A stretch of DNA of 64,000 nucleotides, from assembly GCA_943736015.1 (NCBI GenBank), contig OX031069.1, forward strand, positions 39,156,728-39,220,727. The letters run 5' to 3'. Positions within the stretch are counted from its first letter, which is position 1. Every line of letters begins with the position of its first letter. The notes under the pieces were generated by a model, which searched no databases, had not been told where the DNA came from, and saw nothing but the letters and a program-made list of their open reading frames with translations. This stretch comes from Tridacna crocea. Its lineage: Eukaryota > Mollusca > Bivalvia > Cardiida > Cardiidae. The translations under genes and the position numbers were made by a program. Of this stretch, positions 63,001-63,807 are shown in pieces.

Positions 63001-63650
63001 GAAATTACTTCATTTGCCTTTGCTGAAAGTTAGATCAAGATCAGAATCTTAAGAAACTGGTGTCTAATTTCGCTGAACCATGTCAGCTATGTTGGGTACT
63101 CTGATATAAAAGCACAGTCCTGAAATTGTTGAATTTTTGAAATAGTCGATTTTGTTTGCTTATATGTTGCTTTGTCAGATTTGACAATCTGTCTGACCTT
63201 TTCATGAACAATTCCGACTTTTAATGACCCTAAGGAACAGAACTTTTGAAAACATTGTCAGTGAAGCAGAAAATGCAGGTTACCAGCATTTATCCTTTTC
63301 TCACAATGTTTTCCACCTTTGCACAAGCTTATTTAAATCTTTTAGTCACATTTAAGACAAACCTAAAACAATTGTCATCTGCTCAAGGGTACCTGAGGTT
63401 TAACTTCTTGGTTTAGTTATTCATGCAAATATTATCTTTATCATTGTTGTTGTTTCAGGATCTGACAGAATTTCAGTATTTGTGCGCTTACCTGCGTTTA
63501 AATGTGATAAACAAATCTGTGATAGAGCCAAGGCAGCTGACAAGTGCCGCCCAGTGTGTCCATTGGGTGATAGAGGAGCCCCATGTTTTGACCCGGGCAT
63601 GGTGTTCTGACCTTATAAACTTTGTTAATGTTAACCCAGCTGATGGAAAG
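20868..63650 (+). CDS. UBR3: E3 ubiquitin-protein ligase UBR3, 33 exons, 3' incomplete (overall span)
   Basis: Thirty-three exons (listed separately) join with matching phases at all 32 junctions into 4,974 nt, or 1,658 residues; vertebrate UBR3 is about 1,900, so roughly the last 12% is beyond the window. UBR3 is a RING-type E3 that recognises substrates through a UBR-box zinc fold and works with an E2. Visible domains: UBR box at about 86-153 ([20 protein letters not shown] ... GACDCGD ... FCHRHG), a long helical middle, a basic helix at about 1112-1130, and RING-H2 with C1170, C1173, C1259, H1261, H1264, C1267, C1293 and C1296 split over exons 22, 24 and 25. The start ATG at 20868 is the first in frame and has G at -3 and +4. 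UBR1/UBR2 are excluded by the wording of the UBR box and by the [15 protein letters not shown] and GTYVPK segments, which I recall as UBR3-like. Confidence 0.93.
21097..22245. other. UBR3 intron 1, 5' part, no repeat core recognised
   Basis: AT-rich; the GC donor is at its left edge. Nothing gene-like; the frame at 21162-21350 has no family features. Confidence 0.4.
22249..22302. repeat. hairpin family D
   Basis: GATCCAAGATCAAACTGCAC ... GTGCAGTCTGATCTTGACTT. Confidence 0.65.
22319..22549. mobile_element. family A MITE, forward
   Basis: TTAA at 22319-22322 and 22546-22549; ends CCCATTACCACACAATCCC and TTGTTTGGTAATGAG. Loop GGTATTAAACC. Confidence 0.85.
22598..22811 (+). CDS. UBR3: UBR3 exon 2 (residues 77-147), UBR box
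   Basis: Acceptor tttgtag|TGAGG, donor GCAGG|GTAAAG. It carries most of the zinc-binding UBR box: [54 protein letters not shown]. It binds destabilising N-termini or internal degrons in this family. Confidence 0.95.
22875..23035 (-). mobile_element. possible tRNA-derived SINE family 3
   Basis: Complement contains B box GAGTTCGATACCCGGGAG and a preceding CCGTGGTTGTGAGGTCC. The A box is weak and no target duplication is seen. Confidence 0.45.
23074..23604. mobile_element. family A MITEs, one truncated, one fragment, one complete
   Basis: The first starts TTATCCCATTACCATACAAT (about 23074) and breaks near 23240. A fragment follows to 23381. A complete reverse copy occupies 23378-23604 (TTAA both ends). 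These fill the UBR3 intron 2. Confidence 0.72.
23737..23873 (+). CDS. UBR3: UBR3 exon 3 (residues 148-193), end of UBR box
   Basis: Acceptor gaacag|GTTTT. GFCHRHG completes the UBR-box zinc ligands; then a His/Gln-rich stretch and [20 protein letters not shown]. Donor CCAG|GTATGT. The last 52 bp and the donor are repeated twice downstream (see 23822-24250). Confidence 0.92.
23822..24250 (+). repeat. tandem triplication of the UBR3 exon 3/intron 3 junction
   Basis: Copy A (23822-23902) is the real exon end, donor and 29 bp of intron. Copy B (about 23900-23950) keeps the start and end but lost the middle, including the donor. Copy C starts at 23947, is interrupted by a MITE (23981-24200), resumes at 24205 and ends near 24250. 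It retains an AACCAGGTATGTG donor-like site. The shared blocks are the TTAATTCGACGTCTGATC type and ACTGCAAAGTCCTTG. Confidence 0.85.
23977..24204. mobile_element. palindromic TTAA MITE family A, reference copy with empty site
   Basis: A 220-bp element (23981-24200) flanked by TTAA at 23977-23980 and 24201-24204. The termini are inverted: TCCATTACCACAC and GTGTGGTAAAGAG. In the centre, GGAGAAAATGCTGGT meets its inverse to form a hairpin of about 25 bp per arm. Subterminal blocks are ACCCTGAGAAAGAAGCC on one side and GCAAATGCTTTC on the other. The uninterrupted copy A reads ATCATTTAAGAGATAATTC with one TTAA, so the duplicated target is TTAA. TTAA and C-rich short termini fit piggyBac-mobilised MITEs. 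Confidence 0.85.
24263..24400 (+). mobile_element. possible tRNA-derived SINE, weak
   Basis: CAGTTCGTAGCGCATAGG resembles an A box and GGTTTGAATCC is a B box. The downstream GGGTGAAGGATCGAAATTT recurs at 52415. Boundaries unclear. Confidence 0.45.
24499..24782 (+). mobile_element. interspersed element family H, copy 1
   Basis: Starts GGGGTATACTGGAATCAGCC and ends GGGTATTGAGTCACATTCAG, TGACAGCTCTAGTT. Five copies: also 46722-47053, 53526-53832, 56469-56602 and 59105-59437. All are in UBR3 introns in the same direction as the gene. Lacks long terminal repeats. Confidence 0.75.
24805..25274. mobile_element. two family A MITEs
   Basis: A diverged copy at about 24805-25009 and a fuller reverse copy from about 25044 to 25274, which ends 64 bp before exon 4. 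Confidence 0.68.
25339..25524 (+). CDS. UBR3: UBR3 exon 4 (residues 194-255)
   Basis: Acceptor ttggcag|TACAG, donor ATGG|GTAAGT. Reads [20 protein letters not shown] ... [20 protein letters not shown]. Helical region. Confidence 0.92.
25880..26060. mobile_element. family A MITE, ends decayed
   Basis: Core GGAGGAAATACTGGTAACCAGC; right end TAAAATTAGATTATGAG without TTAA. It stops about 25 bp before exon 5. Confidence 0.6.
26086..26193 (+). CDS. UBR3: UBR3 exon 5 (residues 256-291)
   Basis: Acceptor cttccag|TTGAAG, donor GAAG|GTGTGA. Reads [20 protein letters not shown] ... [10 protein letters not shown]. The next MITE begins 67 bp downstream. Confidence 0.88.
26260..26489. mobile_element. 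family A MITE, forward
   Basis: TTAA at 26260-26263 and 26486-26489. Loop AGTAACC. Confidence 0.82.
26646..27186. mobile_element. family A MITE chain
   Basis: A short copy at 26646-26853 shares its right TTAA with a copy from 26850 that is broken near 27050 and continues into another fragment ending near 27186. The hairpin arms are partly deleted (CTTAGCATTTCTCCC). Confidence 0.65.
27194..27414. mobile_element. family A MITE
   Basis: Left TTAA 27194-27197; right end GGGTCAATA is mutated. The right hairpin arm is shortened. Confidence 0.65.
27644..27874. mobile_element. family A MITE, forward
   Basis: TTAA at 27644-27647 and 27871-27874; hairpin core nearly perfect. Ends about 115 bp before exon 6. 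Confidence 0.8.
27989..28122 (+). CDS. UBR3: UBR3 exon 6 (residues 292-336)
   Basis: Acceptor ttttatag|ATCTG, donor TACAAG|GTTTGT. Contains [20 protein letters not shown] and LLPDMEYK, a strongly conserved UBR3 block. Confidence 0.93.
28310..28840. mobile_element. family A MITEs, two copies plus tail
   Basis: 28310-28525 (TTAA both ends), then about 28530-28751 with core GGAGAAAATGATGGTAACC, then a 3' fragment with GTCATCTGCAAATGCTCTC (28787-28805). They end shortly before exon 7. Confidence 0.65.
28873..29101 (+). CDS. UBR3: UBR3 exon 7 (residues 337-412)
   Basis: Acceptor tattttag|GAGGC, donor CAGG|GTGAGT. Reads [20 protein letters not shown] ... [20 protein letters not shown]. Confidence 0.94.
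29135..29316. mobile_element. family A MITE
   Basis: Right TTAA 29313-29316; left end CTCTTTACCACATGATCC; it starts 34 bp after the exon 7 donor. Both halves carry the AGAAAGAAGCC-like block, so this copy is a symmetric variant. Confidence 0.65.
29581..29646. repeat. hairpin family D, best copy
   Basis: CGGACAATGTAGATCATGAT ... ATCATGGATCTACACTGTCCG around CAGACTGCACAGAACGTGCAGTCTG, near-perfect over 66 bp. Confidence 0.8.
29678..29906. mobile_element. TTAA MITE family B, copy 2 (best preserved)
   Basis: TTAA at 29678-29681 and 29903-29906. Ends CCCTTTACTGCATAGATACTC and CCTTATGGAGTAAAGGG. Core CATTGTGGCAAAAGGTGAAA, TTGTTCGTGACGAGCAA, then the inverse. Confidence 0.85.
30024..30203 (+). CDS. 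UBR3: UBR3 exon 8 (residues 413-472)
   Basis: Acceptor cttctttcag|ATGCC, donor CAGG|GTACAT. Reads [20 protein letters not shown] ... [20 protein letters not shown]. Confidence 0.92.
30828..30961 (+). CDS. UBR3: UBR3 exon 9 (residues 473-517)
   Basis: Acceptor gtgacag|GTATGAA, donor GGAAAG|GTATCT. Reads [20 protein letters not shown] ... [11 protein letters not shown]. Confidence 0.92.
31151..31362. mobile_element. foldback family E, copy 2
   Basis: Opens GGGCCAGTATTTACCAACC and closes GGCTGGTGAATACAGGCCCT; centre TGATTGGCTAAACCAATT. Confidence 0.75.
31691..31783 (+). CDS. UBR3: UBR3 exon 10 (residues 518-548)
   Basis: Acceptor acattttag|GAGAC, donor TCAAAT|GTAAGT. Reads [20 protein letters not shown]. 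The MITE at 31812 starts 28 bp past the donor. Confidence 0.9.
31812..32044. mobile_element. family A MITE, decayed
   Basis: Left TTAA 31812-31815 with CCCTTTACCAAA; weak core TATTGGTTACAAGCATCTTC; right end lost. Confidence 0.55.
32233..33991 (+). mobile_element. Helentron-like element with eight 166-bp repeats
   Basis: Left end TTAGCTCACCTGAGCACAAC with the hairpin GAGCACAACGTGCTC; right end TCAGGTGAGCGATCCAGGGC with hairpin AGGGCCATCTTGGCCCT, then CTTGTT. Short subterminal inverted repeats TCACCTGA/TCAGGTGA lie just inside. Inside, GAAACATGGCTCTGGTGAAT starts at 32591, 32757, 32923, 33089, 33255, 33421, 33587 and 33753. Known Helentron-associated elements (HINE/DINE-1 and bivalve pearl-like elements) have such subterminal repeats, hairpin ends and internal tandem arrays. 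No coding capacity. Confidence 0.7.
32500..33850 (+). repeat. 166-bp tandem array
   Basis: Eight units with an exact 166-bp spacing at the landmark GAAACATGGCTCTGG, despite substitutions between units. A typical unit holds TTCTTCTTCTCTGAAACCGC and ATGTTCCTTGGGTGACCC. Confidence 0.92.
34034..34236. mobile_element. family A MITE, internally shortened
   Basis: TTAA at 34034-34037 and 34233-34236; hairpin loop GCTGGTCAGC. Ends 35 bp before exon 11. Confidence 0.72.
34272..34427 (+). CDS. UBR3: UBR3 exon 11 (residues 549-600)
   Basis: Acceptor tatttcag|CCCAA, donor ATACAG|GTTGGT. Reads [20 protein letters not shown] ... [14 protein letters not shown], the conserved [11 protein letters not shown] block. 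Confidence 0.92.
34548..34736. mobile_element. family A MITE, hairpin deleted
   Basis: TTAA at 34548-34551 and 34733-34736. The central palindrome has been replaced by TGTTGATAGAGTTTTCGCAC. Confidence 0.68.
35020..35290. repeat. MITE fragment and hairpin family D fragment
   Basis: CCTTTTACCGCAGGAAAA to GGGTAGAAAACATTGAG is the 5' half of family A. CGTATAGATCAGACAGCACA ... TTCTGAACTTTGATCTACTC (35222-35268) is a worn family D hairpin. Confidence 0.5.
35779..36008. mobile_element. family A MITE, forward
   Basis: Left TTAA 35779-35782; right end TTGATAAAGAGTTTAG. Core GGTAACCAGCATTTTCACC. Confidence 0.72.
36370..36498 (+). CDS. UBR3: UBR3 exon 12 (residues 601-643)
   Basis: Acceptor acttcag|GTAGCC, donor ATGCAG|GTTAGA. 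Reads [20 protein letters not shown] then [20 protein letters not shown], highly conserved in UBR family proteins. Confidence 0.94.
36521..36590. mobile_element. family A MITE, left half only
   Basis: AAGAAGACTTTTGAAAACATT, GAGAAAATGCTGGTGACC; stops at the loop, 22 bp after the exon 12 donor begins. Confidence 0.55.
36730..37050 (+). mobile_element. foldback element family C, copy 2
   Basis: AATAAACCACAGTTGTGAGT and its inverse, loop GAGGGCGATAGCCCGAGTGG, then GATTATTTTGATTCTAACAT and CGCGGATGAAGATAATGTTC as in copy 1 (inverted). Confidence 0.7.
37158..37210 (+). CDS. UBR3: UBR3 exon 13 (residues 644-660)
   Basis: Microexon-sized (53 bp). Acceptor gtttcag|GTTTG, donor GACAG|GTGTGT. Reads [17 protein letters not shown]; the split codon gives Arg661. 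Confidence 0.9.
37517..37739. mobile_element. family A MITE, reverse
   Basis: TTAA at 37517-37520 and 37736-37739; hairpin near-perfect. Confidence 0.8.
37852..38210. mobile_element. family A MITE cluster
   Basis: A shortened copy at 37852-37969 is followed by two left ends, CCCTTTACCAAACAATCAC and CCCTTTACCAAACAATCCC, and one nearly complete copy to about 38210. Confidence 0.62.
38266..38405 (+). CDS. UBR3: UBR3 exon 14 (residues 661-707)
   Basis: Acceptor gctacag|ATTTC, donor CTAG|GTAACT. Reads [20 protein letters not shown] then [20 protein letters not shown]. Confidence 0.9.
38735..38830. repeat. dispersed repeat, mate of 13810-13895
   Basis: AAATCGGTATTTTCACTGGT, GATATCGAAAAGTATTT, ATCGGAAAGCATGAAATAAA. 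It contains its own loose inverted repeat. Confidence 0.6.
38877..39104. mobile_element. family A MITE, reverse
   Basis: Right TTAA 39101-39104. Core AAATGCTGGTTACTAGTATT is slightly worn. Confidence 0.68.
39177..39395 (+). CDS. UBR3: UBR3 exon 15 (residues 708-780)
   Basis: Acceptor ttttgcag|GAATGG, donor AAAG|GTAACT. Reads [20 protein letters not shown] ... [25 protein letters not shown] begins only about 16 bp after the donor. Confidence 0.93.
39411..39628. mobile_element. family A MITE next to the exon 15 donor
   Basis: Left CTCTTTACCAGACAAAAA begins about 16 bp after the splice donor; right end GTGTGGTAAAGGGCCAAG has lost TTAA. Confidence 0.7.
39806..40031. mobile_element. family A MITE, reverse
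   Basis: Left TTAA 39806-39809; right end TTTAAGGGTTAG. Loop GGTTTGCC. Confidence 0.7.
40044..40272. mobile_element. family A MITE, reverse, 5' of exon 16
   Basis: TTAA at 40044-40047 and 40269-40272. It belongs to a subfamily with GAAAACACTGTGGG and the terminal CACACGAGAAAA. Confidence 0.88.
40296..40392 (+). CDS. UBR3: UBR3 exon 16 (residues 781-812), between inverted MITEs
   Basis: Acceptor tttttccag|ATGGA, donor GACTA|GTAAGT. Reads [20 protein letters not shown] then [11 protein letters not shown]. It is 97 bp, so skipping it would shift the frame. Near-identical MITEs in opposite orientation end 23 bp before it and start 48 bp after it. Confidence 0.92.
40441..40669. mobile_element. 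family A MITE, forward, 3' of exon 16
   Basis: TTAA at 40441-40444 and 40666-40669. Same subfamily as 40044-40272 but inverted; the two read almost identically when one is complemented. Confidence 0.88.
40795..41045 (-). mobile_element. tRNA-derived SINE family 2, copy 2
   Basis: Body TTCCCACATAACCATTG and GTGAGAGATGAATGAATC, with a tRNA-like head on the minus strand (GTTAGCTCAGTGTACAGGGC, B box GGTTTGATCCC). Confidence 0.65.
41050..41405. other. intron 16, unrecognised stretch
   Basis: No repeat core or exon seen; the minus-strand frame 41101-41358 shows no family features. Confidence 0.35.
41410..41639. mobile_element. family A MITE, forward, before exon 17
   Basis: TTAA at 41410-41413 and 41636-41639; 24 bp before the exon, so the branch point must lie in or at the edge of the element. 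Confidence 0.82.
41664..41811 (+). CDS. UBR3: UBR3 exon 17 (residues 813-862)
   Basis: Acceptor ttacctag|TGTGAAG, donor CATAAG|GTAAGA. Reads [20 protein letters not shown] then [20 protein letters not shown]. The acceptor is 24 bp after a MITE end, and the pyrimidine tract is weak (ttatttattacctag). Confidence 0.93.
41909..42136. mobile_element. family A MITE, forward
   Basis: TTAA at 41909-41912 and 42133-42136; hairpin core intact apart from CACAGTG. Confidence 0.82.
42629..43210. mobile_element. three family A MITEs in a row
   Basis: 42629 to about 42815 (left TTAA, shortened), about 42816-43018 (decayed) and about 43013-43210 (reverse, GTGGTAAAGGGTTAG end). Confidence 0.66.
43274..43485. 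mobile_element. double-hairpin family G, copy 2, worn
   Basis: GCTCGCAACATGCAAAAAAG, GTGTCGTCTCCGATCT, CTAATCCGAGACAGCACTTT and the outer GTTGCAAGCCACAT. Confidence 0.62.
43506..43604 (+). CDS. UBR3: UBR3 exon 18 (residues 863-895)
   Basis: Acceptor tatatttag|GTACTC, donor CACAGA|GTAAGT. Reads [20 protein letters not shown] then [13 protein letters not shown]. Confidence 0.9.
43692..44248 (+). mobile_element. Helentron-like relative with RFX-type palindrome
   Basis: TTAGCTCCACTGGCCAAAGG as at 3731, GTTGCCACGGCAAC at 43894-43907, and two units of GGGGTCACAAGTTTTATATG (about 44063 and 44223). It joins a 5'-truncated MITE directly at TTATTTCCCACAATG. Confidence 0.58.
44246..44373. mobile_element. 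family A MITE, right half
   Basis: From the right hairpin arm (TTTCCCACAATGTTTTC) to GTTTGGTAGAGAGTTAA (TTAA 44370-44373). Confidence 0.68.
44447..44642 (+). CDS. UBR3: UBR3 exon 19 (residues 896-960)
   Basis: Acceptor aattctag|GTCCG, donor TCAA|GTAAGT. Reads [20 protein letters not shown] ... [17 protein letters not shown]. Confidence 0.92.
44815..44885. mobile_element. family A MITE, left part only
   Basis: TTAACTCATTACCAAACAAC to GCATTTGCAGACGATAAATT, then unrelated sequence. Confidence 0.55.
45295..45523. mobile_element. family A MITE, reverse
   Basis: TTAA at 45295-45298 and 45520-45523; same CACACGAG subfamily as the pair around exon 16. Confidence 0.82.
45585..46171. mobile_element. 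family A MITE chain before exon 20
   Basis: Two worn copies (about 45585-45780 and 45780-45946) with loop GCTGGATACCAGC, then a complete reverse copy 45943-46171 (TTAA both ends). Confidence 0.7.
46214..46667 (+). CDS. UBR3: UBR3 exon 20 (residues 961-1111), Ser/Thr-rich linker
   Basis: Longest exon (454 bp). Acceptor ttattccag|GTTCT, donor GAAAG|GTAAGG. Begins [20 protein letters not shown], a low-complexity Ser/Thr/Pro/Gln linker, then [20 protein letters not shown] and [20 protein letters not shown]. The MITE upstream ends 42 bp before the exon. The frame stays open into the intron on the 5' side, so the exon start rests on the acceptor and phase. Confidence 0.92.
46722..47053 (+). mobile_element. 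element family H, copy 2
   Basis: TATACCCTCCAGAGGGAAGT at the left with a small hairpin; GGGTATAATCACATTTAGTG and ATAGCTCTAGTTTA at the right. Confidence 0.7.
47068..47165. repeat. foldback family E, inner part
   Basis: AAATTTGAAAGTAACACAAT ... ATGGTTTAGCCAATCAGAGG; the outer arms are lost. Confidence 0.5.
47463..47554 (+). CDS. UBR3: UBR3 exon 21 (residues 1112-1142), basic helix
   Basis: Acceptor tttatcgtag|GAGGAG, donor GAAG|GTGGGT. Reads [20 protein letters not shown] then [11 protein letters not shown], a charged helix or coiled coil just before the RING. Confidence 0.9.
47571..47832. mobile_element. double-hairpin family G, copy 3 (best)
   Basis: GCAACACGCGAAAAGGGACA and TGTCCCTTTTCACGTGTTGC are inverted ends. 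Two inner palindromes carry CAGCCTGCGCAGTCCGAGCAG and GCCTGCGTGGACTGCGCAGG. It starts 17 bp after the exon 21 donor. Confidence 0.8.
47865..47972 (-). pseudogene. Tc1-like transposase N-terminal fragment 1
   Basis: The minus strand reads [20 protein letters not shown] then [15 protein letters not shown], matching the first helix-turn-helix of Tc1-type transposases (L.E.QRWQIIGM...). Only about 35 codons are present. Confidence 0.65.
48160..48388. mobile_element. family A MITE, reverse
   Basis: Left TTAA 48160-48163; right end GTGGTAAAAATTATAAT. Loop lost one side (GAAGGTTACCAGC). Confidence 0.66.
48500..48756. mobile_element. family A MITE interrupted by a transposase fragment
   Basis: Left half ends GGAGAAAATGCTGGTAACC. 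The right half resumes near 48654 (CGTTTTCCACCC) and runs to TTGTTTGGTTTA. Between them lie about 100 bp of Tc1-like coding sequence in place of the right hairpin arm. Confidence 0.68.
48550..48653 (-). pseudogene. Tc1-like transposase N-terminal fragment 2
   Basis: The minus strand reads [20 protein letters not shown] then [14 protein letters not shown], nearly identical to 47865-47972 and with the same limits. It is embedded in a MITE. Confidence 0.66.
49137..49364. mobile_element. family A MITE, forward, right end duplicated
   Basis: Left TTAA 49137-49140; right end GTTTGGTAAAGTGTTAG. Its last 58 bp are part of the 108-bp duplication at 49306-49521. Confidence 0.75.
49306..49521 (+). repeat. 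perfect 108-bp tandem duplication over the exon 22 acceptor
   Basis: Units 49306-49413 and 49414-49521 are identical as read. Each holds the MITE right end, the acceptor ATTAAACAG and 26 bp of coding sequence (ATAGCACAGATGGGGGTCC...). The acceptors are followed by 49388 and 49496. Confidence 0.92.
49496..49654 (+). CDS. UBR3: UBR3 exon 22 (residues 1143-1195), first RING cysteines
   Basis: Acceptor attaaacag|ATAGC, donor AGTG|GTAGGC. An acidic stretch (ETKEEEEV) leads to [20 protein letters not shown], where C1170 and C1173 open the RING-H2. The acceptor and the first 26 bp exist in a second perfect copy 108 bp upstream (49388). Confidence 0.92.
49686..49962 (+). mobile_element. tRNA-derived SINE family 1, copy 3
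   Basis: Head GCCCACCCGGATGGCTCAGT with an A box, GAGTTTGATATCTGG as a worn B box, body CTTTCTTTCCAGCGTATTTT, tail TTTAATCCCAATACAACCAA. It starts 31 bp after the exon 22 donor. Confidence 0.82.
50055..50119. repeat. perfect 31-bp inverted repeat, 3-nt loop
   Basis: The arm CTATGTTATGGGTACTCATT then AGAATCGTCTC (50055-50085) is exactly complemented at 50089-50119 around GAT. The downstream GGTTTAGTGGAGAATAA resembles 5019-5034. Confidence 0.95.
50255..50325. repeat. hairpin family F, copy 2
   Basis: GGCAAAAGGTTTTGACCCAT ... ATGGGTGTGTACTTTTTGCC with the centre TGTACGGTCCGTACA. Confidence 0.7.
50350..50807. mobile_element. two adjacent family A MITEs sharing a TTAA
   Basis: 50350-50579 and 50576-50807, both reverse. 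The second has an intact hairpin and a TTAG right end. Confidence 0.8.
50810..51650. other. intron 22 stretch, nothing recognised
   Basis: AT-rich; no repeat core, no exon. Short frames here have no family features. Confidence 0.4.
51655..51970. mobile_element. family A MITE fragments
   Basis: A short fragment, GAAAAGGAGTGAATACTGG, precedes a reverse copy (about 51748-51970) with GTTTGGTAAAGTGTTGAA at its right end, 41 bp before exon 23. Confidence 0.62.
52012..52142 (+). CDS. UBR3: UBR3 exon 23 (residues 1196-1239), insert between RING halves
   Basis: Acceptor actttgtag|TTTTGG, donor GAAGAG|GTAAAA. Reads [20 protein letters not shown] ... [16 protein letters not shown]. Basic loop typical of the long UBR RING insertion. 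Confidence 0.9.
52584..52694 (+). CDS. UBR3: UBR3 exon 24 (residues 1240-1276), RING-H2 centre
   Basis: Acceptor ctatttcag|AGTTC, donor [32 protein letters not shown] carries C1259, H1261, H1264 and C1267, the two-histidine signature of RING-H2. Confidence 0.94.
52759..52987. mobile_element. TTAA MITE family B, copy 3
   Basis: TTAA at 52759-52762 and 52984-52987; loop ATTGCTCGTCACGAGCAAT perfect. Confidence 0.85.
53048..53292. mobile_element. double-hairpin family G, copy 4, worn
   Basis: GGCATGCAACATGTGAAAAG, CAGCCTGGGCAGTCCGAGAC (one palindrome collapsed), GTGCGTCTGTGCAGGCTGAT. Confidence 0.62.
53526..53832 (+). mobile_element. element family H, copy 3, touching exon 25
   Basis: GGGTATACTGGAATCAGCCT to GGGGGTATTAAGTCCCATTC, GACAGCTCTAGTTT. 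It ends about 20 bp before the exon. Confidence 0.75.
53854..54048 (+). CDS. UBR3: UBR3 exon 25 (residues 1277-1341), RING end
   Basis: Acceptor tttttttcag|ACACAG, donor [32 protein letters not shown] supplies C1293 and C1296, the last RING ligands. The acceptor follows the terminus of an interspersed repeat (53526-53832) by about 20 bp. Confidence 0.94.
54237..54466. mobile_element. family A MITE, forward
   Basis: Left TTAA 54237-54240; right end TTTGGTAATGAGGTAA. Confidence 0.8.
54559..54687. mobile_element. family A MITE, hairpin deleted
   Basis: CTCTTTACCACACAATCCAG to GAGAAAGAAGCC, then directly GACTTCTTTCTCAGGGTCGT and TTAA 54684-54687. Both halves are left-type, giving a symmetric 125-bp copy. 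Confidence 0.68.
54738..54871 (+). CDS. UBR3: UBR3 exon 26 (residues 1342-1385)
   Basis: Acceptor ttttgacag|AGGTC, donor GCTAG|GTCAGC. Reads [20 protein letters not shown] ... [12 protein letters not shown]. The donor lacks the usual A at +3. Confidence 0.9.
54993..55188. mobile_element. family A MITE, worn
   Basis: Left TTAA 54993-54996; core GGAGAAAATGCTACTTACC; right end CTGGAGTTGAAC. Confidence 0.58.
55558..56100. mobile_element. family A MITE split by a SINE
   Basis: TTAA at 55558-55561 and 56097-56100. The MITE resumes after the SINE with CCCCGAGATAAAAGC, core GGTAACCAGCATTTTGTCC. Confidence 0.85.
55593..55895 (-). mobile_element. tRNA-derived SINE family 4 with 11-bp target duplication
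   Basis: GGTTTTTACGA is repeated at 55582-55592 and 55896-55906. On the minus strand the head is CCGATTAGCTCAGTATGTAG (A box) and GGTTCGAGTCCCCGGC (B box). The body contains GTCCCGTGTGACGGTGCTAT and the tail AAACGAAAATAATCAAT. Confidence 0.9.
56298..56377 (+). CDS. UBR3: UBR3 exon 27 (residues 1386-1412)
   Basis: Acceptor ttttgacag|AACAA, donor TTTTT|GTAAGT. Reads [20 protein letters not shown] then AKKHCF. Confidence 0.86.
56469..56602 (+). mobile_element. element family H, copy 4, internally deleted
   Basis: GGGGGTATACTGGAATCTGT to GTCACATTCAGTCACAGCTC. Its last TTTAA is the insertion point of the family B MITE that follows. Confidence 0.72.
56600..56827. mobile_element. TTAA MITE family B, copy 4
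   Basis: TTAA at 56600-56603 and 56824-56827; loop GCTCGTGACGAGC. It is inserted at the end of a family H element. Confidence 0.85.
57013..57121 (+). CDS. UBR3: UBR3 exon 28 (residues 1413-1448)
   Basis: Acceptor tgtatttcag|TACCA, donor ACATG|GTAAAT. Reads [20 protein letters not shown] then [15 protein letters not shown]. An internal ACAG|GTCTCT is not used, because the frame continues with conserved residues. Confidence 0.9.
57550..57597. repeat. (CT)n with (CTCTCG)n
   Basis: About 14 CT units followed by four CGCTCT-type units. Confidence 0.9.
57600..58230. other. intron 28 stretch, nothing recognised
   Basis: No repeat core or exon seen between the microsatellite and the next MITE. Confidence 0.4.
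58237..58463. mobile_element. family A MITE, reverse
   Basis: Left TTAA 58237-58240; right end GTGGTAAACGGTTGAT; hairpin intact. Confidence 0.78.
58628..58725 (+). CDS. UBR3: UBR3 exon 29 (residues 1449-1481)
   Basis: Acceptor taattacag|CATAT, donor CAAG|GTATGT. Reads [20 protein letters not shown] then [12 protein letters not shown]. Confidence 0.9.
58780..59050. repeat. decayed MITE and a 61-bp tandem duplication
   Basis: A worn core (GGAGAAATTGCTAGAAGCC), then CTTTTACTTTGGACAAGTCT and ATAAATTG...GTATAAAAGTAATTATTTC present twice (from about 58930 and 58990). Confidence 0.6.
59105..59437 (+). mobile_element. element family H, copy 5 (full-length type)
   Basis: CCCCCCACAACGTAGTGGAG hairpin at the left, then GGTTATACTGGAATCGCC, a (TCTG)n run, and TGATGGCTCTAGTTTA at the right. 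Confidence 0.75.
59438..59870. other. intron 29 stretch, nothing recognised
   Basis: AT-rich, no repeat core, no exon. Confidence 0.4.
59871..60262. repeat. 40-bp minisatellite
   Basis: AGTATGAAAAGGGAAATCCA TACAGGAAGAGCAAGAAATA units (40 bp) begin at 59951, 59991, 60031, 60071 and 60111, with variants on both sides, about ten units in all. The minus-strand frames that run through it are a by-product: 40 is not a multiple of 3, so all three frames are open. Confidence 0.92.
60407..60522 (+). CDS. UBR3: UBR3 exon 30 (residues 1482-1520)
   Basis: Acceptor tccttcag|AACAC, donor AGACAT|GTAAGT. Reads [20 protein letters not shown] then [15 protein letters not shown]. Confidence 0.9.
60523..60998. 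other. intron 30 with one worn MITE core
   Basis: AGAAAACATTGTAGGGAAAGG (60849-60869) with AGTTACTCCTTCTTAC is all that remains of a family A copy. Confidence 0.45.
60999..61094 (+). CDS. UBR3: UBR3 exon 31 (residues 1521-1552)
   Basis: Acceptor cattcatag|GTACC, donor CCAGCT|GTAAGT. Reads [20 protein letters not shown] then [12 protein letters not shown]. Confidence 0.87.
61545..61670 (+). CDS. UBR3: UBR3 exon 32 (residues 1553-1594)
   Basis: Acceptor tgtcgtag|ATATG, donor AAAGAG|GTAAAC. Reads [20 protein letters not shown] then [18 protein letters not shown], matching the UBR family helix before the C-terminal domain. Confidence 0.88.
61765..62110 (+). mobile_element. foldback element family C, copy 3
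   Basis: AAACTACAGTTGTTAGTTAT and its inverse around GGGCGATAGTCCGAGTGG; then GATTCTAACATCTCCAACTC and AAACGTGGATGCAGATTGTA. Confidence 0.68.
62388..62601. mobile_element. family A MITE, reverse
   Basis: Left TTAA 62388-62391; right end GTGGTACAGAGGTAAAAG; core TGCTGGTTACAAGCA. Confidence 0.72.
62828..62982. mobile_element. foldback family E, copy 3
   Basis: TGGTATTTACCAACCATTCT ... GTTCGGTGAATACAGGCCCA with the centre GATTGGCTAGGCCAATC. Confidence 0.72.
63205..63390. mobile_element. family A MITE, worn
   Basis: CAATTCCGACTTTTAATGAC, AGCAGAAAATGCAGGTTACC; right end AATTGTCATCTGC without the terminus. Confidence 0.55.
63459..63650 (+). CDS. UBR3: UBR3 exon 33 (residues 1595-1658), last in window
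   Basis: Acceptor ttgtttcag|GATCT, donor GGAAAG|GTAACT. Reads [20 protein letters not shown] ... [20 protein letters not shown]. The C-terminal UBR-like (UBLC) domain is not in the window. Confidence 0.9.
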
Positions 63651-63683
63651 GTAACTTCAGGGTTTTCCCCGTGTTGGATGTTT

Positions 63684-63755
63684 GGCAGAAAAAGTATCAA
63701 CACAGGTCAGCCTGCACCATTCATGCAGGCTGACCTCGGCTGAAACTTTATGCTG
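63684..63755. repeat. hairpin family F, copy 3
   Basis: GCAGAAAAAGTATCAACACA, then GGTCAGCCTGCA facing TGCAGGCTGACC around CCATTCA. Confidence 0.68.
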
Positions 63756-63807
63756 TTGATCAAGATTTTGTATGTAAGATGAGCAGTCTACCTCATGATA
63801 CAGACAA